Counted from the stretch's first letter, positions 19,755-32,800 are shown. The stretch is 64,000 nucleotides of DNA from Coccinella septempunctata (GCF_907165205.1 NC_058194.1:26102856-26166855); one strand, 5' to 3'. A program made the numbers and translations. Notes: a model not told the origin generated them from the sequence alone.

Positions 19755-21038
19755 CGAATTCATTTTTTTGAGTTCACGACCAGCCTAGACCAGTTCCATG
19801 CATAAAAAAAAATATTGCATTACCATAGCAACGAACAATAACTCATTAGAAGTGTCAGTGTGAAGTTTGAGGTCAAAAGAGTAAACTAGAGTTAAACAAT
19901 AATTTAAAGGAAAGATGATGCCCAACGAGATTGTGAGAATCGAAAAATTGGAATATCGAGCAATCATCAAGTACCTGTATTTAAAAGGGTTAGAGATAAG
20001 CAAATTTACGAAGATATGCTTCATACCCTTGGTGATCAAAGTCCTTCATATGCGACCGAGAAAAATTGGACTGCGAGCTTCAAAAGAGGTAAATTTTCCA
20101 TTGAAGATGATGACTGATCGGGAAAGCCAGTTTCTGTGTCAGTCCCCGAAAATATCGATGCAGTTCATGACATGATTTTATCAGACCGTCGAAATGGGCT
20201 AAAACGGATATCTGAAGCACTGACTATTTGATAGGAATGCGTTCATCATACAGTTGACGTAAATTTGGACATGAGAAAAATTGCTGCAAAATGGATCCCC
20301 AAATGTTTGAATGTTGACCAAAAGCGTGCAAGGGTAGAAGCATCGCATTCGATCTGTGCTCGATTTGAAAACGATGTAGACTTCTTAAACCGAATTTTTA
20401 CTATGGATGAGACTTGGGTATATTTCTTCGATCCAGAAACAAAGCAACAATCCATGGAATGGCGACACTTTGGTGGTCCCAGACCAAAGAAGTTTCGTGT
20501 CCAAAAATCTGCTGGAAAAGTTCTTGCCTCAGTTTTTTGGGATTGCCATGGAGTAATCATGATTGATTTTTTGGATGAGGATAGAACAATAACCGCAGAT
20601 TACTATTCGACATTATTGAACACTCTACGGGAAAAAATTAAAGAGAAAAGACGCGGAAAGCTATCCAAAGGTGTTTTGTTTTTGCAAGATAACGCCCCTG
20701 CACACAAATCTCATGTTGCCATGCAAAAAATTCGTGATTTAGGGTTTAAGTTACTAGAACACCACCCTTACTCACAAGATTTGGCTCCATCCTATTATCA
20801 CCTCTTTTTTCAACTGAAAAAAAGTTTGAAAGGTCGCAAATTTTCTTCCAACGAGGGGGTAATAAAAGCTGAGCAGGTCTGGTTTACAGAGCAAGAAGAA
20901 ACATTTTTTGAAAGGTCTAGAGACGTTGCAGGTTAGCTGTAATTAATGTATCTAATTAAGAGGACAATATGTTGAGTAATAAAATATTTTGACATTGAAA
21001 TTTTGTTTGGTTCTATAGAAATTTTCAATATATCCTCG
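19755..21038 (+). mobile_element. Mariner copy M2 (near full length, inactive)
   Basis: TA flanks lie at 19753-19754 and 21039-21040. Length is 1284 bp, normal for mariner. The right terminus, read inward, is CGAGGATATATTGAAAAT, matching the ends of the other copies; the left TIR (CGAATTCATTTTTTTGAG) is more diverged. The transposase begins near 19918 (PNEIVRIEKLEYRAIIKYLY). A frameshift follows KGL, and stop codons fall at 20116 (after DDD) and 20230. The C-terminal half is open at 20265-20936. Confidence 0.92.
19918..20936 (+). pseudogene. Mariner transposase with third catalytic Asp lost
   Basis: The N-terminal helix-turn-helix region is recognisable but frameshifted. The catalytic half (20265-20936, 223 codons) carries MDETWVYFFDPETKQQSMEW (first Asp) and FLQDNAPAHKSH (second Asp). 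The third block reads QDLAPSYYHLFFQ, where the family has PDLAPSDYHLF. The D,D34D triad therefore ends in Tyr, which alone would abolish cleavage, quite apart from the upstream stops. Confidence 0.88.
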
Positions 21039-21040
21039 TA

Positions 21041-22100
21041 TGTCACTCTATTTCATCTGCAAAATAAGTTACCATTAAAGGCGAAAAAGTGAATCATTCA
21101 CTAAAACTTTAAGTATCAATATTTCAAGAGAACACTGTCGTTCTCAACCTTCAACCCCCTCGTGGGGGTTTCATTATGACCCAGATTGTCAATGTCTACA
21201 CTCCGAAACAAATTCAAACATTCCATTGTTTTCCGAAGCGTTCGAACAATCACTCGAAAGTACTATAGAGTGTATCCAACATTTCCAACCGCTTCGGATC
21301 ACAAAACAAATATGTACGTAATGAAATATCATGATCATTTCAATTCAGCGAATGAAACTTTTCAAATCAAACCACGGTGCACGCGTGGGTTGATTCAAAT
21401 TGAACGTATTTCGAAAAGCGTTTCGGCTGTTGCTTTTATTTTGCGACCCGCATGCGGAGTTTATAAAACATTCCTATATTTTTCCATTTCGGGCTCAGCC
21501 GACTGGTGGTAATTTTTCATTCTCGCTCCTGGGGTTAACCGGAATCTAATTCCTGCTCTCATAACTATTTTATTTTACCGCAGGATCGCCATCAGAATGC
21601 AGAATCGAACGGACTATTTTCGATACGAGAGAATGGTCGAAAGAGACATCCAAATAAGCGATATTTTAATCATTTTCTGCATACACATTGGGTAAGGTTA
21701 GAAAAGTAATATTCGTAGTTAAGTTAGTCTAGTAGGCTCGTTCTATTTTTTCAGATCACTGTGGTTGAAACTCACTTTTTATAAGTAAAAGACTGAAGAT
21801 ATCACAGTGTTTCAGGATGATCAGTTCGATTTATTGTGAGTGAAAAAACTCACGAATTTCCACCAAACAAGGGAATTCAATTATGCCGATCCAGAAAAAC
21901 ATTTCGGATAATGTGTATATTTCCACGATAGAAATGCGTTTCACTCTACAGTGGGTCCGCCAGAAAAACAAATAAACACCTAACATACATGAGGAACAAT
22001 GGAAGTTCGATATATGCATTTCAGCCATATTGTTTTATTAAATGATTGAAGATTGATGTATCCCTTAACAATTTTTTCTGTAACTCTCATAGTTTGGTAT
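21041..22100. other. Unassigned intergenic sequence
   Basis: A 108-codon frame at 21186-21512 (+) has no recognised domain. No repeats seen. Confidence 0.35.
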
Positions 22101-22102
22101 AT

Positions 22103-23047
22103 CGGGTGTCCCAAGGTGAGTGGCCTATTAGATTATTATGGAAACTATTGATGGTAAAGATTTCAAATTTTGTGGATCGATATTTGGCCATGCAAGGTAC
22201 ATTTTTAAAATAATTTCACATTTCCAGTGTTGCCGGATGTACGACAATTTGGCAACAACTTTGTTATTTTAAATGGGACATCCGGTATTTTCATTTTTTT
22301 ATGATACTCCATAAAATATTAAATCTATTCACTCCTACATTTCCATACCTATCTTTAACGGTTTTTGAGTTATTAATTATTTTTCGAAATTTTAGATCAA
22401 ATTGGCGTGTTACGAAAATGACCCTTGTTCGCTCAATATTTGAGATTTAAGTCAGAAATTTAGCAAGTCATTAGATATTGATCTGATCTATGTCACTGCT
22501 CTTGAATTATAGTTGTCAGTTATACAGGATGGACCAAAAATCTAATAAACGCATATAACCCGGAATCCAGTTGGGATAGGTATAGAGACGTGAACGGAAA
22601 AATTGTAAAGTGTGTTGTATTGATCCTGTACAACTGACAACTATAGTTCGAAAGTAGTGACATAGATCAGATCAATATCTAATGACTTGCTGAATTTCTG
22701 ACTTATATCTCAAATATTGAGCGAACTAGAGTCATTTTCGTAAAACACCAATTGGATCTAAATTTCGAAAAATAATTTATAACTCAAAAACCGTTAAAGA
22801 TAGGTATGAAAAATTAAGAGTGAATAGATTTAATATTTTATGGAGTATCATAAAAAATGAAAATACCGGATGTCCCATTTAAATTAACAAAGCTGCTGCC
22901 AAATTGTCGTACATCCCGCAATACTGGAAATGTGAAATTATTTTTAATATGTACCTTACATAGCCAAATATCGATCCACAAAATTTGAAATTTTTACCAT
23001 CAATAGTTTCCATAATAATCTAATAGGCCACTACCTTGGGACACCCG
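22103..23047. repeat. Large fold-back (inverted repeat) element 1
   Basis: The left arm 22103-22530 starts CGGGTGTCCCAAGGT. The right arm 22623-23047 ends ACCTTGGGACACCCG. The arms are about 425 bp each and match along their whole length with scattered substitutions; the spacer is about 92 bp. Either strand transcribed would give a hairpin of over 400 bp. No ORF of note lies inside. It has no convincing target duplication, so it may be a fold-back transposon or an inverted duplication. Confidence 0.9.
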
Positions 23048-23050
23048 GAT

Positions 23051-24588
23051 TTTTTTCCGACGGACACCCTGTGGAATCATTAATATAACCGACCGAAAAT
23101 ACAAGAAATGGGTCAAATGAAGAGAATTATATGGCCAGAGTGTTCTCTGCGCGATATCGAAGGATATATTCCCATTTGGTACATGAGTAAACAAGTTCAT
23201 ATAAATTATAAAGGTTCCTTTGGATTATTCGTGCAGAACAAACAGGGCATAAAAGATTCAAATCCTTTTAACGAATAATAAATATCGTATATTCGAGCAG
23301 ATTGCCTGTTTTCCTGCTGGAACCGGATTATTCACGAAAAAAAAACCGATAACACGCTTCCATGAAAGAATATCGCATGAAATCCTTTCAGATGAATTAT
23401 AATCCCAAATGATCAAAACAAAGTGGAACTTTCTGAAAATTTCAAACTGATAATCCACCTCGTTGAATAATTCACGCAGTGTGTGGTTCAAGCAAGTATG
23501 ACTTATCAAACTGACGTACTTCGAGTTTGTAGAAAATTATAGGTGATGATCCACATAGACTTGGAGAACATACTCACAGGAATTTTTCTCATATTTTTTT
23601 AGTTAATATGAAAATTAGGGTAGTTAATGGCTTTTGGGAAAGAGTTTGAACAAACAAATTTTCATTTTGAACTATCCGAAAACTCACTCCTTGTTTTTCG
23701 GTCCCTCTGGGCCACCCAGCCAAAATTTCGAATTAAAATTGTCATATTCCACTCAAAATAACATTTTCCAATGATATGTGGATCGCTGAAATCACAGGAA
23801 ATCCACACATTTCCAATATAGAAACTCTCGAACAGTAGCCATCAATTATGAATAAAAATCACCGAAAAAAATCCATATCAACATATCCATGCGGAAATAT
23901 CGAAAACAGGGTCCGTCCGCATTGTTTCAATTACATCTGGAGAATTCCCATCGAAAATCATCCACATCGAATTGATTCTGTGTGCATATATAGACGAAAT
24001 CCCATATTGGATCCGACTAACCTCTATATCGCATATGAAATTCATAACAATAAGGCGAATAAAACGACAGGTGTTTCGGTTATGCTGCCGAAGTCTCTCT
24101 CAGCTCGGCAACCCTTAGATTATGTGTGTGTATTAAAATAATATACCTTGGATGTTTTTGTTTGGAACCCTACTGAATATTGCATCAGAGATGCTACGTT
24201 TGCGTGTCTGCATTATTCAAGTGATTGGGGTTGGATTTAACCCGGATATATTTTTGCAGTTTCCATTTTCTTTCATTCCACTTTACTCTGATTGATCTTC
24301 ATGTTGAAAACACCTACGATTCAACAAGATAAAAAATAATTGTTTGAAATACTGTTTCAAAATTCATTTGTCACAAGTTCGATGATCTATGTCCATTAGT
24401 GTATGGGGTATTTTCAGAGATATATCATTTTTTACATTGAAGTCAATAATTTCATCAAAAATCGCCTCCATCAACTCCTAGTGAAATGAATGTGTAATTC
24501 AAACACCTGTCTATTTCACATTTTTCTTGTTCACAGACGATTAGATTCGTATTAGTTTGTATTTTGTCCTTTCACATCTTGAAAGTAT
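23051..24588. other. Unassigned intergenic sequence
   Basis: The 97-codon frame at 23848-24141 (+) has no domain I know. No long repeats were seen. Confidence 0.35.
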
Positions 24589-24590
24589 GA

Positions 24591-25257
24591 AGGGTGAGTC
24601 TTTGACTACTACGTTTATGTTGTGAGTAGATTTTTTAGGTCGAAAGAAAAACTTTTCGTCTTCACCATTTTTCTAGGCTGAAGCCTAGATAAGTAAAAAG
24701 ATAAAGCCATTTTGAGGATTCAAAATGACCTGTGGAAAACAAAATTACATTCAGAATAACAAACTAAAGCTATGTGTAGATCTTTCAACAGAGTTTAATT
24801 CAGCCAAAGTACCCAATTTTTCGAATTCTACAGGTAGTTTTCAATTTTAAATATCAAATTACTCGAAAACGGCGCCTTATACGAGAAAATATGAAGAATA
24901 CTTGTATCTTCCAAAATGGTCAAATATTCATTACTGAGCGTTCAACTTACTTTTAAGATTTGGGCTGAATTTCTGTAATTTTTATGTTATGTAATGGTTA
25001 TACTGAAAGAACATTAAGATCTGGGTAGAATTTTGTGTTCAGAGAAAATTCATCACATCACTGAAAAACTGTATTCTGAAAATAATTTCATTCCATGTAA
25101 TCTTTTGCGAGATATGCCTAACTCAAAGTTACATTTTTCTATGGATTTTCAACAGCATGTATATGTTCAACCAAGCCGAATTGGAAAACATTCAAAAGGG
25201 AAAAAGTGTTTCTCTTGACCTCAGGAATACACATATGTACAAATCAAAGTATCATAT
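24591..25257 (+). mobile_element. MITE family C, copy 3
   Basis: It starts AGGGTGAGTCTTTGACTA and shares the internal block ATTACTCGAAAACGGCGC with copies 1 and 2. The right end is decayed (ATGTACAAATCAAAGT near 25236-25250). It contains a small hairpin CTAGGC-TGAA-GCCTAG at 24673-24688. It is non-coding. Confidence 0.6.
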
Positions 25258-25303
25258 ATTGTTGACTTTTGGTGAAACGGCTTATTTATCTCTGAGTTCT
25301 ATA

Positions 25304-26631
25304 CAGGGTGGCCATTTGAATATGAAACAGACGAGATTACAGACGAAATAAATTTTTTCGATAGAAAAGCTCGTACAGGTCGATTTCTGTTTCGAGGGGG
25401 ACAACTTAAGATGTAGGTTACGGACGCATAGCGCTTCAACCCTTGCTACTACAACCCTCACCCCCAATTTTCGAATAGGGAAGATGGGGTGAGTGATACC
25501 TCATTCAGCACAGTAATTGTTTTTTCATTTTATGCATTAGTTCTCGAAATATTCTTAACTAAGTATTTGAAAATGAAGTGGTGTTTTCATGGTACTTGTA
25601 GTGTTTTTTTGTGAAAAATCGACATTTTGAGCTTCAAAACAACCATGACTGTGGCTTCCTTCCTCCAATCCACTGACATAGAAATCTTAATCAAGATGTC
25701 GAACAAACAAAGCGTATTGCGAAGGAGCTCAATCTTGCTGAAACTCAATCTAAATTATCTTCGATATAATTTGCAGTATTTCCAATAACATGCGGTAACA
25801 CTTGATCGATAGAAATCTCCAAAAAGTCCAAATACGTACATATCTCTAATCAGATTACCAGGTAAGAAAATCAAATCATTAATGATGCCACAGAAATATT
25901 CCAGTCCCAATTCGTGAAACGATTTCCGACTTAATTATGAAGTGTTTTCTCAGTTGGCTTCAATAATGTTTTCATTTTGTTGATTATTGAATTCATATTT
26001 TCATTTTCATTTTCAAAAAAATGAGAATCGATAATTTTTTATTCATTACGAACAGATCATTAAGTTGGCTTACTGGTTCTTTGACATGTGAATTATTCTT
26101 AGTTTTGAATCGAGACTTGTATGTGTTCTAATTCATTGTTCGACATGGTTTATTCAATTGCAGAGCGGGTGGAAATAATTTCACTTTTTTTTGCAAACAA
26201 TCAATGTGCGAATGGAACCGCAGAATTCTTCAATCAACGACATTTAGATAAACATGTTAATAGGAAGTATGTTTTGAAGCTCAAAATGTCGATTTTTCAC
26301 AAAAAAACACTACAAGTGCCATGAAAACACCACTTCATTTTCAAATACTTAGTTAAGAATAATTCGGGAACTAATGCATAAAATTAAAAAACAATTACTG
26401 TGCTGAAATCAGTATAAGAATACCTTTCAAATGAGGTATCACTCCTCCCATCTTCCCTATTCGAAAATTGGGGGTGACGGTTGTAGTAGCAAGGGTTGAA
26501 GCGCTATGCGTCCGTAACCTACATTTTAAGTTGTCCCCCTCGAAACAGAAATCGACCTGTCCGAGCATTTCTATCGAAAAAATTTATTTCGTCTGTAATC
26601 TCGTCTGTTTCGTTTTCAAATGGCCACCCTG
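25304..26631. mobile_element. Fold-back element 2 with TA target site
   Basis: The left arm 25304-25640 begins CAGGGTGGCCATTTGAA. The right arm 26271-26631 ends TTCAAATGGCCACCCTG. Both ends are flanked by TA (25302-25303, 26632-26633). The arms match closely over about 340 bp; the right arm has about 20-25 extra bases near 26407-26432. A 630-bp unrelated centre lies between. The 25.4-kb arm carries a motif series related to the palindrome at 63660-64000. No transposase is encoded. Confidence 0.85.
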
Positions 26632-26633
26632 TA

Positions 26634-27355
26634 TACTTTCTGTTTAATGAAAACACTCACAAAACACCCTGTAAATTCCCCATGGAAAAAATCTCCAGTG
26701 CGGAATACAGCTGGAAAATGCATGATCATTTAGAAAAAACGTTTAATCAACCCCTCTAAATTCGCTGTCATGTCTGACGAGTGCATAACTATCCACCGGA
26801 AATAGAAACAAACTGGAACCCTTTCTTCTACGCGACACGCGATTAAGTTCTGAATTATGCCTGTCGGTCTATGGGAAAATTCCCATCTGACGGAACTCAG
26901 TCGAAGTTATTCCAAATCGGACGCCCGATTTGGAAACTTTCTTCGTTGGCAGTACTTCTCCGTGGACCTAATCCGGAATGCGGATTTAACGTACGGACTA
27001 ATGTGGGAGATACTGGAAGAAGGGAAAGTCTCTTAGCACATTTGACGCCTGGGATGTTTCGAAATCCTCTCCAGAAGTAGGGGCGATTTGGACAGGGCCT
27101 GTTCGAGGGATGAGTGGCCTTGGCGGAAGGGCCCTCGAGCGCTTCTGTGGAAAATGCATTGTGCGAAAAGGGTTTATGAGTTTATTGGATATTCTTTAGA
27201 TGGCAGTTGACGGTTTCGTTCGCCAGGAGAGGTTACCGCATGTACGATTACGCCAATGACAAAATATACATTGAATTTCGAAAAACAATCGAGCAATTAG
27301 AAGAAATTAGCAATAGTGTAGGTTGGTTCGATAGGTTTTTTAGGATTTCTGAAAA
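26634..27355. other. Unassigned intergenic sequence
   Basis: An 87-codon frame at 26496-26759 starts inside fold-back arm 2 and is therefore not a gene. A 69-codon frame at 26871-27080 (+) has no domain. Nothing else seen. Confidence 0.35.
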
Positions 27356-27423
27356 ACATTGAAATACAACCTGTGCTGCTCATCCAGAATGTTATTTCGA
27401 ACATATTGGCGCTCTGCATAACC

Positions 27424-28190
27424 TAACTTTAACTAACAAAACTCAACATTACGTAATCTAACCCAACCTAACCCCTGAAATTTTGCCTATTCTAACCTAA
27501 CCTACCTAACTGTCGATGAATTTATTCGCTGGGACAGTGTTGCCGGATAAAACCCTCAAGGTACCCTTCACCTCATTCATATCCTAATAAATGTTACTAT
27601 TCTAACCTAACCTAACTTTAACTTTTTTTTTTGCCAACGAGGTAGGGAGAAACCGATGCCGGCTTCTCCATAGCGGGCGGTGCAATGCTGCGGATTCGTG
27701 TGGGGCTCTCACCCACCAAAAACCTAACTTTGACTAACCTTACGTAATCTAACCCAACCTGACTCCTGAAATTTTGCCTATTCTAACCTAACCTACCTAA
27801 CTGTCGATGAATTTATTCGCTGGGACAGTGTTGCCTGATAAAACCGTCAAGGTACCCTTCACCTCATTCATATCCTAATAAATGTTACTATTCTAACCTA
27901 ACCTAACTTTAACTTTTTTTTTGCCAATGAGGTAGGGAGAAACCGATGCCGGCTCCTCTATAGCGGGCGGTGCAATGCTGCGGATTCGTGTGGGGCTCTC
28001 ACCCACCAAAAACCTAACTTTGACTAACCTAACTTAACCTTACGTAATCTAACCCAACCTGACTCCTGAAATTTTGCCTATTCTAACCTAACCTACCTAA
28101 CTGTCGATGAATTTATTCGCTGTGACAGTGTTGCCTGATGAAAACCTCAAGCTACCCTTTACCTCATTCATATCCTAATAAATATTGTTC
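27424..28190. repeat. Tandem repeat of about 295-300 bp, 2.6 units, CCTAA-rich
   Basis: Three successive units share TAATCTAACCCAACC, CTGAAATTTTGCCTATTC and GTCGATGAATTTATTCGCTG. Units 1 and 2 each contain a module of about 95 bp (27623-27718, 27913-28009) reading T-run then GCCAACGAGGTAGGGAGAA through GGGGCTCTCACCCACC. On the minus strand this looks like a retroelement 3' end with an A tail. TAACCTAACC tracts punctuate the units. Unit 3 stops near 28190. Confidence 0.75.
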
Positions 28191-28261
28191 GATAATTTTA
28201 ATGGTTTATTCCTTTCGTCAAAAAAGAAACCCTTCGGAATTTAGTTTCCTTCAGTTTGAAC

Positions 28262-28655
28262 TGAAGTAAATTGAAATTCAACCTGTGGTGCTCAGCCAGA
28301 ATGTTATTTTAAACATCTTTCTCAGTTAGGTAGGTTAGATTAGGTAACATTTCAGGAGTTTGGTTTGGTTAGATTACGTAAGGTTACGTTAGTTAAGGTA
28401 ACCCAACCAAACTCCTGAAATATAACCTACCTAACTGAGAAAGATGTTTCAAATAACATTCTGGTAGGTTAGATTAGGTAACATTTCAGGTGTTTGCTTG
28501 GGTTACCTTCCCTAACGTAACCTTACGTAATCTAACCCAACCAAACCTTACCTAACGTAACCTTACGTAATCTAACCCAACCAAACTCCTGAAATGTTAC
28601 CTAATCTAACCTACCTAACTGAGAAAGATGTTTGAAATAACATTCTGACACAATG
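28262..28655. repeat. Nested palindromes of CCTAA/TTAGG-like sequence
   Basis: AACATCTTTCTCAGTTAGG at 28313 and its complement CCTAACTGAGAAAGATGTT near 28430 form one inverted pair. A second, longer set ends with ACCTAACTGAGAAAGATGTT near 28612-28631. TTTCAGGAGTTTGGTTTGG and CCAAACTCCTGAAAT pair inside. AGAATGTTATTT is also repeated at 27389 and 28299, so this block and the tandem block may be one composite repeat. Confidence 0.65.
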
Positions 28656-28659
28656 AATC

Positions 28660-29285
28660 AAAACTGTAGGGGTTTGGGAAAGTCGAGTTTCTCAGAGCCC
28701 GGTCCTGTTCCGGGAAACCTCTCGAAAACAGGATAGCTTGTCAAGGACTCGCATCAGGAACTTTTGCTCAACACCCTTCTGTCTGACGATAAACAGATTA
28801 TGAAATAAAATCGTTTAATGGCAAAGTGTTATTCTGGAAGAGCTCGAGGAGGATGATTTCCACCTCGGTTGACGATGAAAGGAATCAAAACAATTGGCGT
28901 ATAATGGGGACTCGGCATCGAGTACCATCCCTCGGAAATCGTCGGCATGGAAAAACCCTGAAAATAGTTTCGACAACCTCTTCTTTCTCGATTGTTTCTA
29001 CTACGTTGAACGCATAGATCTTTGTGTTGAACAAAACGATTGTTATGTAGTGATTGATATGGACGGAACATTCTGCATCCACGCTATCTATCCTGGTTGA
29101 TTTTGTTTCGATATTTGCCAATTTGCCTTTGAATGGAACAAGACTAGAAGTTTTCAAGCCAAAACTAACCCCAAAGAGACATTTTATGGGTTAGATTTTT
29201 AATCTAACTGGGTCTGGTTTAGTGGAAGCTATATTCAAATTTGATTTTTAGTCCATCTTATTCAAACGTTTCTCTTCTATTTGAG
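28660..29285. other. Unassigned sequence with overlapping short frames
   Basis: Four short frames on both strands overlap between 28826 and 29157. None shows a domain, and their coincidence marks a locally stop-poor stretch rather than a gene. Confidence 0.3.
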
Positions 29286-29289
29286 CCCG

Positions 29290-29705
29290 GATGTTTTTGA
29301 CTTGACTGACGTTTGTTGTTGTACTTCTTTCAGTTTTCTTTGTTTTGACCTTTCTTTCTTCGATATTATGGGAGTTTCATCTCATTGACTCCTTCAATCC
29401 AAGGATGTTTGACAAGCCTGGATTAGTCGGCTTGCCCTTGTTGAGCTAGTTTCTGCCACTCTTTTATTCTTGTTTGCAGAATACTTTTGGTTTCTCCATC
29501 GTTTCTGGATATTAAAATTGTATCGTATTACACTGTGGTTCGATCTGGCTTACCCTTGTTCTAGGATATCCCTCCGTACAGAATCTGCACTTGTCATTTT
29601 CTGCTAGACCCAGTCTCATTAGGTGCTTCCTGGGGCGGCGATGTCCTGTAAGAAATCCAGTAAGAAGGTGTAGCATTTTCTTGATAAGATCCCAGGAAGA
29701 TTCCG
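29290..29705 (-). mobile_element. LINE C-terminal fragment (RNase H / tail region)
   Basis: The minus strand reads LLTGFLTGHRRPRKHLMRLG and then LAENDKCRFCTEGY, typical of the post-RT region of R1/Jockey/I-group LINEs (TGHxxxRxHLxRxGL...C.FC). Beyond this the sequence can be followed in shifted frames (IKEWQKLAQQGQA) with stops. The fragment lacks both its 5' part and a clear 3' end. Confidence 0.6.
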
Positions 29706-29829
29706 CCAGAGTGTTTCTCTTTCAGATTTTTCCTTCTGTTGAAACTTTTTTCTGTAGGTACATTTACCTATACTATAGAAAGGTTCTTGGACACTGAAAA
29801 GAGCTTATGCTCCTGTCCTGGTAAATGTA

Positions 29830-32800
29830 TTAAGCACTTCATTTCATTTTTCGAATACTTTGTTTATTGACTTCTGAGAGATTTCGATAGATTGAACCAA
29901 TGGGATGAGTCCGATTCCTAAGAGAACAGTTGTTTTCAATAAAATATGGAATAATTCAAATAAATTCCTAGGATGAGCCAGGCTGCAAAGTTTGCAGGTG
30001 CGTATCAGTTTTATGGCAGGTACAAAATGCTAATTCCATGAAACGAGCGCATAAAATATCGAACTTGGTTTCGTGTTGATTAATGGACCTCTTGTGGGCC
30101 CATTTTCAATTTATATTCAGCACTTCGTTCTTCAGATCACTCATTTGAATTTGTTAATTGCCTTTTTCAGCGATCTTAGACGTTGGATCGTGTAGTAATT
30201 AGGTGGTGCTGGTGTTTCCTCGTCAACGCTAATTTTCCTTGATCTTCAGGTATGTTGAGTGGAGGACTCCCGAAGCTATTATCCTTTATACATAGTTGAT
30301 GGGATGATGAATAGAATTACGGAATTATTCAGAGGAAATTGAATGTTATTTGAATTTCATTTGAATTCCGTGATACCGATAACGAGTAGAAAGTATCAAT
30401 TGAGACTGGGAAATTTCACAAAAAGATATAAAACGTATTTTTCCCGAAGTGTTTTTCCAATATTTGAAAATTTTTAGATTGAAGTGGTAATATATCTTGT
30501 GAATATGTACATGAAATGTTCTCCTGTTAATTTTTGTGTAGACTATAAGTGAGCGGTGTTCACATTGTGTATAGATACACAGAATTAAAAAATCTCACCC
30601 CTCAGTTAATTATGGAAACTCATATCACTCTGAAGAGAACTTAGAGTAGACACGCGACTGTACGTAAAATATAACGAACACAAAATGGTTTTTCTCTGTA
30701 ATTAAGGTTAATGAAGATATTCCTAGGTGACTATCATACACGAAAAGCTATGTAGTAATAGAAAAATGATCATGTGTTTGTAATTGTAATTAATTAGTGA
30801 GATTGTCTATTTCAATAGTTTTATGTTCTTTATACTCATTCTTAGGCACATTTAGCCATAATCGAAAGTTCCTACCAAATAAGAATAGAAGGATTTTCTG
30901 CTAAAGTGGCCTTTCCTCAAAAACTGCTGCACGTGAATCGATGAAAATTTGTTATAAAATAGGATTAGGCGAAATTTTCGAGAAACTTTTAATTACAGTT
31001 TGAGTGAATATTTACTGTTTCATAGAGAAGTGGCAGTATACTTAGGAAGGAATTTCTTAATCGAGCTTCTCTAACTTGTATCAACAAGGAATGTTAAAAA
31101 GTGTACAGGGTAATCATTTATCACCTCGTTAAACTTTTAACATCAGATCAGACTATACATTTCAGTATTTTCCAGAACATACATCACAGTTAATTGGTTC
31201 ATTAGAAAAAACGCATATTGAAATTTTTAAAATGATTGTAGATAGATATATTCATAATGCGCGTTTAGAACTAGGGTTTCTGAACGGCTAATTTAACAGG
31301 CAAATGAGCTTGCTTGCGTGATAAGCCATACTTATACTGCTCATAAAATTTTAAGGCAAAGAACCTCCTGAAATATTAAAGCATCTTGGAAGGAATATAA
31401 CAGATAATTCTCCTGTTATGAGCTTTTTTTAACGACATAAATATCCTCTGATGTTCGTTCATAATTCGCATGAAAATGTTATTCATTATCGAAATTATTC
31501 AAAATGAAATTAGCACATTGCTGCATAATTTCAAATCGTTTATTTCTTGCTCATAGAATATTCTGGATGTAGTTTGGAAGTGTTATTTGAGTTATTTAAT
31601 ATTTCTCTACATTGCGAAAAAATGGGTATTTTTATTCTTAAAATTTATTGATACTATAAAAAATAATGAAAACAGATATAAAGATGTAAAGTTTTTTCTT
31701 CGGTACCCAAAACTATTGAATATTCCTGGCTCCATTTTCTTCTATCGATACAGAAAAGGCACTCGTGATGATATTTTATGACGGAATATGGATTCAGATT
31801 CTCTCTCTTTTGAAAGAACAACAATTTGGAAATATAATCATGAACTGTTGAAATATAGGTACTTCAGTTTCCATATAATATATTCGACGATAGTTTCGAT
31901 TCAAAAAGTCATAAAATGTTTTTTGATTCTCATTAGAACTAAATTTATTGTGTCCTTATTTATCATGAGGATTCTAGTGGCGATAACGAATAGTGTGAAA
32001 CTTCTCATGCAAAGCTAAACACAAGCCACAATATTTATGGTGACAATGTACGTGTTCTTCCTGAAGTCAAGTAGCGACTACCGTTGAAAATTCCAGCAAA
32101 CATTTCCTTATCTGATTATATGACTGAATTATGCTTTGTATGAGGTTCATAAACAAATCCAACGAAAACTTTGGAAATGAACGTGAAGTAAAATAAATTA
32201 GAGGCATCCGGAAATTACTCAGACTGCGTCCAGTGTATCTACAAAGCTAGGTCTCCAACAGGTAGTATAGCTGAGAGGAAATCCTGATAAAGCTCAATAA
32301 ATTTGTGGCGTAACCTTACAGTCAACCCCAGGGGGCGACGTTTTTCATTTCGTTCATCTACATAATGCTGTTGTTTATAATGAACCGCCCCTTATGAATC
32401 CCAAACGGGGCACTCTTTCATTTATGTGATAATTAGGCTAAATACAAATTGAAATTGGCTGTTGACTGCGGCTTTGTACGCTATCCATTCGTGAATTATT
32501 ATCGGTAATTATTGTTTATCGTTATTGTTCACGATTTCATGGAACAAGAGGTGATGAATTGTGACAGTGTCATAGAGTTCAAAAATATTATTGGGCTATT
32601 ATCTGCTGCTTATGAAATTCTGTTCTTTTTTGAAAAAAATAAGAATATCGACTAAGCATACGCTACATATTTTAAAATGAGTACATTTTCGTTCTCTTTC
32701 AACGATATTCATGAGAAAGCTGGCCGATTATAACTGACTATATCTAATACAGGACTCTGGAACTTTTTTCTTGACCACTGTACAAAACTCCAATATGTTA

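Noticed and set aside
20246..20560. 104-codon minus-strand frame
   Set aside because: Antisense to the mariner M2 transposase remnant.
27424..28655. A true telomere
   Set aside because: TTAGG/CCTAA units are degenerate, interrupted and appear in both orientations with unique sequence on both sides. At most an interstitial relic.
28826..29157. Four overlapping frames that might be a small gene
   Set aside because: They lie on both strands in several frames with no domain and no repeat or splice support.
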